From assembly GCF_014295415.1 (NCBI RefSeq), contig NZ_CP052909.1, forward strand, positions 372,001-436,000: a stretch of DNA of 64,000 nt. Direction: 5' to 3'. This document shows positions 58,670 to 64,000 of the stretch, one piece after another; positions within the stretch are counted from its first letter, which is position 1; every line of letters starts with the position of its first letter. This DNA comes from Constantimarinum furrinae. GTDB taxonomy: Bacteria > Bacteroidota > Bacteroidia > Flavobacteriales > Flavobacteriaceae. Under the pieces are notes generated by a model. It saw nothing but the letters and a program-made list of their open reading frames with translations. It did not search any database and was not told where the DNA came from. The position numbers were made by a program, and so were the translations under genes.

Positions 58670-59617
58670 TTAAAATTTTAAGTGAGGGATTTTTTTCTGA
58701 AGCTCCTCAATTTTCTCCTGAAGTTTTCTTCTGAATTCCATGTGTTGTGTGCTCTCCGGATCGAAAGCTCTGTGATTTAATCCGTTTTGTACGCTTTTCA
58801 CTTCTTTTTGGGTCTGCGCTGTATCTGAATCGATCCAAACTTCTGAAAATTTTTCCCAGATAATTTTCACTGCCGTCGCATTAGGGTGCAGCATGTCTTC
58901 GGCATAAAAGCGATAATCCCGTAATTCGTCCATCACGATCTCATACGAAGGAAAATAGTATGCATTTTCTGAATCTTTCAATGCAGCATGAATTCCTGTC
59001 ACAAGGTGTGCTTTGCTCAGGGAATTTTCTACAAAGCCGTCCTTTAAATGGCGTACCGGAGAAACTGTGCCTATGATGGCAGCCCTGGGGTTAACTGTTC
59101 TTATTGCTTCAATTACCCTGTGTATACTTTCAGAGATCTGTTCGGGGGTTAGCAATTCTTTCCTAAACTTATGCTGGGGAACCTTATGGCAATTCGCTAC
59201 AGAACTCCCGGAATCCTTTAATCGGTAGATCCAGGCTGTTCCAAATGTGAAGATTAAATGAGTCCCTTTATTCAAGTAATTGGTTAACTGTCTTAACCGC
59301 TCATTGAGCAAATGCAATACTTCCGTTTTTGAAGCAGCGTGAAGCAAGGAATGCGTCTCATATGTACGCCAAAATCCGTTAAATTCAAAGAGGTCTTCTT
59401 CCAGAAAAGGTTTGTTTTCTATCGCTCTTTGAACGAGATTTTCGATGGCCAACGGATTGAAGATAATTCCAAAAGGATTTTGAAGTACATCAAACTTAAC
59501 CGCTTCCAACTCATTTCCAATATTTTCAGAAAAACAAGACCCCATTAACATCACTTTCGAACCGTAGTCGATCTGCAATTCCTCGGGATTGAGTGTGATG
59601 TGAGTTTGTAGTTTCAT
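58670..59617 (-). CDS. GSCFA-domain protein
   Basis: 315 residues of the GSCFA family, named for its N-terminal motif, here MGSCFSENIG (residues 26-35). The fold is SGNH/GDSL-like, so an esterase or acyl/glycosyl-modifying role is plausible, but the family has no confirmed substrate. Other blocks: FNGFWRTYETHSLLHA, LIFTFGTAWIYRL, GTVSPVRHLKDGFVENSLSKA and DMLHPNATAVKIIWEKF (the His of the catalytic end). No signal peptide. Between alaS and the palindrome-controlled lipoprotein gene. Confidence 0.87.
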   Translation of the reverse strand: MKLQTHITLNPEELQIDYGSKVMLMGSCFSENIGNELEAVKFDVLQNPFGIIFNPLAIENLVQRAIENKPFLEEDLFEFNGFWRTYETHSLLHAASKTEVLHLLNERLRQLTNYLNKGTHLIFTFGTAWIYRLKDSGSSVANCHKVPQHKFRKELLTPEQISESIHRVIEAIRTVNPRAAIIGTVSPVRHLKDGFVENSLSKAHLVTGIHAALKDSENAYYFPSYEIVMDELRDYRFYAEDMLHPNATAVKIIWEKFSEVWIDSDTAQTQKEVKSVQNGLNHRAFDPESTQHMEFRRKLQEKIEELQKKIPHLKF

Positions 59618-59710
59618 TTTTATAAAATATCAGAGCGGCAAAGATTAAGAGTATCTAAGTGACTCAAGGTAATAGATTACCATTGCTTCACGTCTAACCC
59701 GCCTTACAAC

Positions 59711-62323
59711 TTACTCGATATAATCGCTCGCTTTGGCGAGGGCTTCGTCAATACCTTCCGGTTTTTTTCCCCCGGCTGTCGCAAAGAATGGCTGACCGCC
59801 ACCGCCACCCTGAATATATTTCCCCAATTCCCTTACAATTGTTCCTGCGTTCAGAGCTTTTTGAGCAGCGAGGTCCTTGGAAATATAACACGTAAGCAAA
59901 GCTTTCCCATCGATCTCAGATCCGAATAAAAGAAAGAGGTTTTCCTTTTCGCCTCCAATTTCGAAGGCGAGGTCCTTTAATGCTCCTGCATCCAGATCCA
60001 GTTTTTTTGCGAGGAAATTTACGCCGCTCATCTCACTGATCTCCAATAACAGTTCCCCTTTAATATTCTTGGTTTTGTCCTTCAGTAATTGCTGAATTTG
60101 CTTCTGAAGTGCTGTATTCTCTTCCTGAAGATTTTGAACCGCCTTAACAGGATCCTGCGCGTTATTCAGCGCTTTTTGCACTTCAGTATAAGATTCACTT
60201 CGGTCGATAAAATACTGCTTGGCCGCATCGCCCGTTATGGCTTCTATTCGGCGTATACCCGAAGCAACAGCGCCTTCCGAAGTAATTATAAAATGCCAGA
60301 TGTCGCTGGTAGTATCAACATGAGTACCTCCGCATAGTTCCATAGACTTACCAAATTTTACGGCACGGACACTATCACCGTATTTTTCACCAAACAAGGC
60401 AATTGCCCCTTCATCTATGGCTTGTTGATACGGAATGTTACGTCGTTCCTCCAAGGCAATACCTTCCCTAATTCGGGCATTTACAAAATCTTCAACCTGC
60501 TTTAATTCTTCATCAGAAACTTTGGCGAAGTGTGAAAAATCGAAGCGCAAATTTCTACTGTGCACCATGGAACCCTTCTGAGTTACATGCTCTCCCAGTA
60601 TATTCCGAAGCGCCTGATGCAGCAAATGCGTAGCGGTGTGATTGGATGCCGTTCTGAAACGCTGAGTACTGTCCACAACTGCTTTAAAAGTATCCCCCGG
60701 ATTTCTGGGCAAGGACTTTGCAAAATGAATGATAAGATTGTTTTCCTTTTTAGTATTGACAATATATACTACCTCGCCGTTTGGAGCCTCAAGATATCCT
60801 TTATCTCCTACCTGTCCTCCACCTTCGGGGTAAAACGGTGTTAAATTGAACACCAACTGGTATAATTCTCCCTCTTTCTTACTTTCTACCTTACGATATC
60901 GCGTGATCTTTACCTGAGTTTCCAGCGTGTCATAGCCCACAAACTCTTCTTCCCAATCATCCTGAAGCGTCACCCAATCGCCTGTTTCTACCTTGGTGGC
61001 AGCCCGTGATCGGTCTTTTTGTTTTTGTAGTTCAGCTTCAAATTCGGATTCGTTCAATGAAAAGCCTCGCTCCCTCAGGATCAAAGCTGTTAGGTCGATA
61101 GGAAATCCGAAAGTATCATACAATTCGAAGGCTTTTTTACCCGAAATGCTTTTAGAGTTAGCAGCGCTAATCATATTTTCAAGGAGCACAAGACCCTGAT
61201 CCAGGGTACGCAAGAATGAATTCTCTTCTTCTCTAATCACATTTTCGATCAGGTTCTTTTCTGAAAGTAGTTCGGGAAAGGCCTTGCCCATTTCCTTCAC
61301 AAGTGTGGGAATAAGTTTATAGATAAACGGTTCTTTCGTATTGAGAAACGTAAAGCCGTAACGAATGGCCCGTCTTAAAATTCTTCTTATTACATATCCG
61401 GCCCCTGTATTGGAAGGCAGCTGTCCGTCGGCAATAGAAAACGCCACGGCACGCAGGTGATCCGCGATCACACGTATGGCGATATCGGTTTTTTCCTCTT
61501 TGCCGTATTTGGACTTGGTAACCGCCTCAATCTCTCTAATTAAAGGTGTAAAGACATCGGTATCGTAATTGCTTTGCTTGTTTTGAAGTACCATACACAG
61601 TCTTTCAAAACCCATCCCGGTGTCCACATGCTGGGCCGGTAATTTTTCGAGGCTGCCATCGGCTTTACGGTTGAACTGCATAAAGACCAGATTCCAGATC
61701 TCGACCACTTGCGGATGGTCCATATTTACCAGCGACGCACCCGAAACTTTTGCTTTTTCTTCGGCCGAACGAATATCGACATGGATCTCACTGGATGGTC
61801 CGCAAGGTCCTTGCTCGCCCATTTCCCAAAAATTATCTTTTTTATTACCATTGAGGATACGTTCTTCGGGTACATATTTTTTCCAGCGTTCGAAAGCTTC
61901 CGTATCCCGTTCCAAACCTTCGGCTTCATCGCCTTCAAAAATGGTAACGTATAAAATGTCTTTGTCAATTCCGTAGATATCGGTGAGTAGCTCCCATGCC
62001 CAATCGATAGCTTCCTTTTTAAAATAATCCCCAAAACTCCAGTTCCCCAGCATTTCGAACATGGTATGATGGTAGGTGTCCATTCCCACTTCCTCCAGAT
62101 CGTTGTGCTTTCCGCTTACCCGAAGGCATTTTTGAGTATCGGCAACTCGATTGTTTTTGGGCTCACTGTTTCCTAGAAAATACTCCTTAAACTGATTCAT
62201 CCCGGCATTGGTAAACATTAGCGTGGGATCATCCTTGATCACCATAGGTGCCGAAGACACTATAGCGTGGGATTTCGATTCAAAAAAGGTTAAAAATCGG
62301 GATCGTATTTCCGAAGCAGTCAT
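59711..62323 (-). CDS. alaS: Alanyl-tRNA synthetase
   Basis: 870 residues. Class II aminoacylation core (about 1-450, [66 protein letters not shown]), editing domain (about 560-710; zinc-binding [12 protein letters not shown] and [12 protein letters not shown]), and C-terminal Ala-x domain (about 760-870, ending [24 protein letters not shown]). Normal length; nothing missing. Stands on the minus strand, divergent from the M23 peptidase. Confidence 0.97.
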   Translation of the reverse strand: MTASEIRSRFLTFFESKSHAIVSSAPMVIKDDPTLMFTNAGMNQFKEYFLGNSEPKNNRVADTQKCLRVSGKHNDLEEVGMDTYHHTMFEMLGNWSFGDYFKKEAIDWAWELLTDIYGIDKDILYVTIFEGDEAEGLERDTEAFERWKKYVPEERILNGNKKDNFWEMGEQGPCGPSSEIHVDIRSAEEKAKVSGASLVNMDHPQVVEIWNLVFMQFNRKADGSLEKLPAQHVDTGMGFERLCMVLQNKQSNYDTDVFTPLIREIEAVTKSKYGKEEKTDIAIRVIADHLRAVAFSIADGQLPSNTGAGYVIRRILRRAIRYGFTFLNTKEPFIYKLIPTLVKEMGKAFPELLSEKNLIENVIREEENSFLRTLDQGLVLLENMISAANSKSISGKKAFELYDTFGFPIDLTALILRERGFSLNESEFEAELQKQKDRSRAATKVETGDWVTLQDDWEEEFVGYDTLETQVKITRYRKVESKKEGELYQLVFNLTPFYPEGGGQVGDKGYLEAPNGEVVYIVNTKKENNLIIHFAKSLPRNPGDTFKAVVDSTQRFRTASNHTATHLLHQALRNILGEHVTQKGSMVHSRNLRFDFSHFAKVSDEELKQVEDFVNARIREGIALEERRNIPYQQAIDEGAIALFGEKYGDSVRAVKFGKSMELCGGTHVDTTSDIWHFIITSEGAVASGIRRIEAITGDAAKQYFIDRSESYTEVQKALNNAQDPVKAVQNLQEENTALQKQIQQLLKDKTKNIKGELLLEISEMSGVNFLAKKLDLDAGALKDLAFEIGGEKENLFLLFGSEIDGKALLTCYISKDLAAQKALNAGTIVRELGKYIQGGGGGQPFFATAGGKKPEGIDEALAKASDYIE

Positions 62324-62376
62324 AGGTTTAATGTATCTAAAAAAATTAGCAGTAAGGCAATGCGCAAAACAATTTC

Positions 62377-62384
62377 TATATTTG
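62377..62384 (+). promoter_or_regulatory. Putative -7 box of the M23 peptidase-MerR operon
   Basis: TATATTTG, an exact TAnnTTTG match 62 bases before the M23 gene's ATG. Confidence 0.5.
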
Positions 62385-62445
62385 CATCACGTTTGTTTTG
62401 TATTAACACTACCTTTCAACGAGCAAAAATAAGTTTTTTTAACGT

Positions 62446-63423
62446 ATGTCTAAGGTTAAATATTACTACGATAGCGAAACCCTTTCCTATCGGAAAATAG
62501 AAAAGAAAAAAGGACGCAAACTGGGAATATTCCTTTTGAGCCTTATGGGAATGCTCTTAAGCGGGTTCCTTCTGCTTGTTGTGTACCTTAACCTTCCTTA
62601 TGTAGAAACTCCGAAAGAAAAAGCCCTAAAGCGGGAACTGAGTAATATGGAGTTACAATTCGAACTGTTAAATAAAAAAATGTCTCTGGCCGAATCCGTT
62701 CTTAACGAAATTGCGGATCGGGATAATAACCTCTACCGAGTCTATTTTGAAGCCAATCCCATTCCCGAATCTCAGCGAAAAGCCGGTTTTGGAGGGGTAA
62801 ACCGATACAAGGATCTGGAAGGATTTGACAACTCGAAACTCATTGTGGCTTCCAGCCGACGACTGGACATACTTACCAAACAAATAGTAGTGCAATCGCG
62901 TTCCTTAGATGAAATTGCCCGACTTGCCGAAGAAAAAGAACAGCTGTTGTCGGCTATACCAGCCATACAGCCGGTAAAGAATGAAGATCTTACGCGTATG
63001 GCTTCCGGATTTGGTTACAGAACCGACCCGTTTACCAAAGCCACCAAGTTTCATTTTGGAATGGATTTCACCGCCCCCAGAGGAACTCCTATCTATGCAT
63101 CGGGTGATGGTGTTGTGACCCGTGCAGATAATACCGCTTCCGGCTACGGAAATCATATTAGAATTGATCATGGCTACGGCTATGAAAGTCTGTATGCCCA
63201 TTTGTATAAATACAATGTAAGACGCGGTCAAAAGGTAAAACGCGGAGACTTAATTGGATTTGTTGGGAGTACCGGCCGATCTGAAGCGCCTCACTTGCAC
63301 TATGAAATTTTTAAGGATGGTGAACGTATTAATCCTATCAATTTCTATTACGGAAACTTAAGTCCGCAGGAATTTGCCGAAATGCTCCAAAAGGCACAGC
63401 AGGAAAACCAATCTCTCGACTAA
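62446..63423 (+). CDS. Membrane-anchored M23-family metallopeptidase
   Basis: 325 residues. One membrane helix (about 27-47, LGIFLLSLMGMLLSGFLLLVVYL) near the N-terminus, a coiled coil (about 58-85) and a C-terminal LytM/M23 domain (about 195-300). Zinc site: HFGMDFTAPRGTPI (His, Asp) and APHLHYEIF (HxH). Predicted to cleave peptide cross-links of peptidoglycan or to act as a regulator of such hydrolases. The stop codon overlaps the MerR-type start by one base. Confidence 0.9.
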   Translation: MSKVKYYYDSETLSYRKIEKKKGRKLGIFLLSLMGMLLSGFLLLVVYLNLPYVETPKEKALKRELSNMELQFELLNKKMSLAESVLNEIADRDNNLYRVYFEANPIPESQRKAGFGGVNRYKDLEGFDNSKLIVASSRRLDILTKQIVVQSRSLDEIARLAEEKEQLLSAIPAIQPVKNEDLTRMASGFGYRTDPFTKATKFHFGMDFTAPRGTPIYASGDGVVTRADNTASGYGNHIRIDHGYGYESLYAHLYKYNVRRGQKVKRGDLIGFVGSTGRSEAPHLHYEIFKDGERINPINFYYGNLSPQEFAEMLQKAQQENQSLD

Positions 63424-63752
63424 TGCATATAGAGCTTCCTGAAAAACTGTACTATAGCATTGGCGAAGTTGCCGAAGCCTTCGACGTAAATACTTCGCTC
63501 ATCCGTTTTTGGGAAAAGGAATTCGATGTTCTAAAACCTAAAAAGAATGCCAAGGGCAATCGGAAGTTTACTCCTACCGATATTAAGAATCTTGAATTGA
63601 TCTACCACTTGGTGAAGGAACGCGGATTTACATTAGAAGGTGCTAAAATTCATCTAAAAGAGAATAAGCAAAAGACACTCAATAAATTTGAGATCATCCG
63701 AAAATTAGAAACTATTAAATCTGAATTGCTCAAAATAAAGGATCATCTTTAA
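63423..63752 (+). CDS. MerR-family transcriptional regulator
   Basis: 109 residues, a short MerR: winged helix LYYSIGEVAEAFDVNTSLIRFWEKEFDVLKPKKNAKGNRKFTPTDIKNLELIYHLVKERGFTLEGAKIHL, followed by a short coiled coil. Lacks metal-binding Cys and any effector domain. Such small MerRs often sit beside M23 peptidase genes in Bacteroidetes; target unknown. Translationally coupled to the peptidase gene. Confidence 0.87.
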   Translation: MHIELPEKLYYSIGEVAEAFDVNTSLIRFWEKEFDVLKPKKNAKGNRKFTPTDIKNLELIYHLVKERGFTLEGAKIHLKENKQKTLNKFEIIRKLETIKSELLKIKDHL

Positions 63753-63818
63753 GATCTCTTATTCAGAAAGAAATGTCGTCGTTTACGCTTTTATTCGCAT
63801 CGACGTAAGACTTCGTCA

Positions 63819-64000
63819 TTAATTATACAAATTCTTACAGGTACATCTTGGTTTTGGAAACTCAAATTCGTAGTTCAGCATTAACTCGTGTGACCCTGCC
63901 GTGGCATAATTTAAATTCGAAGTAATATAATCGTAAGCATAACCCACCGAAAAGCCTTCAGTTAATTTAAAATTTAGCAGAGCTCCCAGTGAATCTCCCA
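63819..64000 (-). CDS. PorP/SprF-family membrane protein, C-terminal fragment
   Basis: About 59 C-terminal residues, running off the right edge. Visible: GDSLGALLNFKLTEGFSVGYAYDYITSNL, then GSHELMLNYEFEF and a tail with two Cys (PRCTCKNLYN). The barrel-terminal SVGYAYDY and GSHE(L/I)MLNY blocks are characteristic of PorP/SprF proteins, which assist T9SS secretion of SprB-type adhesins. Identity beyond the family is not certain from this fragment. Confidence 0.82.
   Translation of the reverse strand, partial: GDSLGALLNFKLTEGFSVGYAYDYITSNLNYATAGSHELMLNYEFEFPKPRCTCKNLYN

Noticed and set aside
60396-60407. AAGGCAATTGCC inside alaS
   Set aside because: Coding sequence, arms not conserved, not at a promoter position; a chance match to the core.
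1-64000. CRISPR arrays, tRNA genes, rRNA genes, insertion sequences or prophage
   Set aside because: No cloverleaf, direct-repeat array, transposase, integrase or phage structural gene was seen on either strand; the repeats present are short heptamers and operators.

Overview
The window is a chromosomal segment of a marine-type member of the Flavobacteriaceae (Bacteroidetes). Four things point there: gliding genes gldA, gldB and gldC; secreted proteins with type IX secretion (T9SS) C-terminal domains plus a PorP/SprF-like gene at the right edge; TAnnTTTG-type -7 promoter boxes with no Shine-Dalgarno sites; and protein families typical of the group (DUF3857 transglutaminases, GSCFA, head-GIN lipoproteins, split MetH, DnaG with a degenerate zinc motif). 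I see no tRNA, rRNA, insertion sequence, prophage or CRISPR array.

Layout. 0-4 kb: the start of the division/cell-wall cluster on the minus strand (mraZ-rsmH-ftsL-ftsI-murE), driven from a promoter carrying three 10-bp-spaced MraZ boxes. 4-10.5 kb: an alpha/beta hydrolase with engB, then gldC-gldB, nadE, a response regulator whose phospho-acceptor Asp is Glu, and dnaG. 10.7-14 kb: an ECF sigma/anti-sigma operon with an outer-membrane coiled-coil protein and a CPBP protease. 14-19.5 kb: a polyprenyl synthetase, a phosphodiesterase-TPR-sulfotransferase fusion preceded by an overlapping 55-codon gene, and two exported proteins. 19.5-31 kb: rlmN, a T9SS serine protease, queA, aroA, a MazG-type protein, two DUF3857 proteins, dtd and rsgA. 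31-32.3 kb: DAHP synthase/chorismate mutase preceded by what looks like a Trp attenuator, divergent from gldA. 33-37 kb: a tandemly duplicated pair (PagL-like deacylase plus head-GIN lipoprotein). 37-48 kb: a methionine operon (metB-hom-osmC-metH in two pieces-metF-Rrf2 regulator) under a SAM-I riboswitch, back to back with metK under a SAM-II-like leader. 48-58.7 kb: an M28 peptidase and a set of exported or membrane proteins (three MORN-repeat proteins, lipoproteins, a PQQ-type propeller) around a LuxR-family response regulator. 58.7-64 kb: GSCFA protein, alaS, an M23 peptidase, a MerR regulator and the PorP/SprF-like fragment.

The most interesting observation is a local regulon at 49.7-58.7 kb. 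Five copies of an 18-bp palindrome (consensus ATACGGCAATTGYCGTAT) each lie 54-61 bp upstream of a start codon and 21-23 bp upstream of a -7-like box. One precedes the response-regulator gene itself; the others precede genes for exported MORN, PQQ-propeller and lipoprotein products. The fixed geometry fits activation by that regulator. The second is a 21-codon leader with tandem Trp codons and mutually exclusive antiterminator/terminator hairpins before the first aromatic-pathway enzyme. The third is the presence of two unrelated classes of SAM riboswitch about 0.7 kb apart on opposite strands, guarding methionine synthesis and SAM synthesis.
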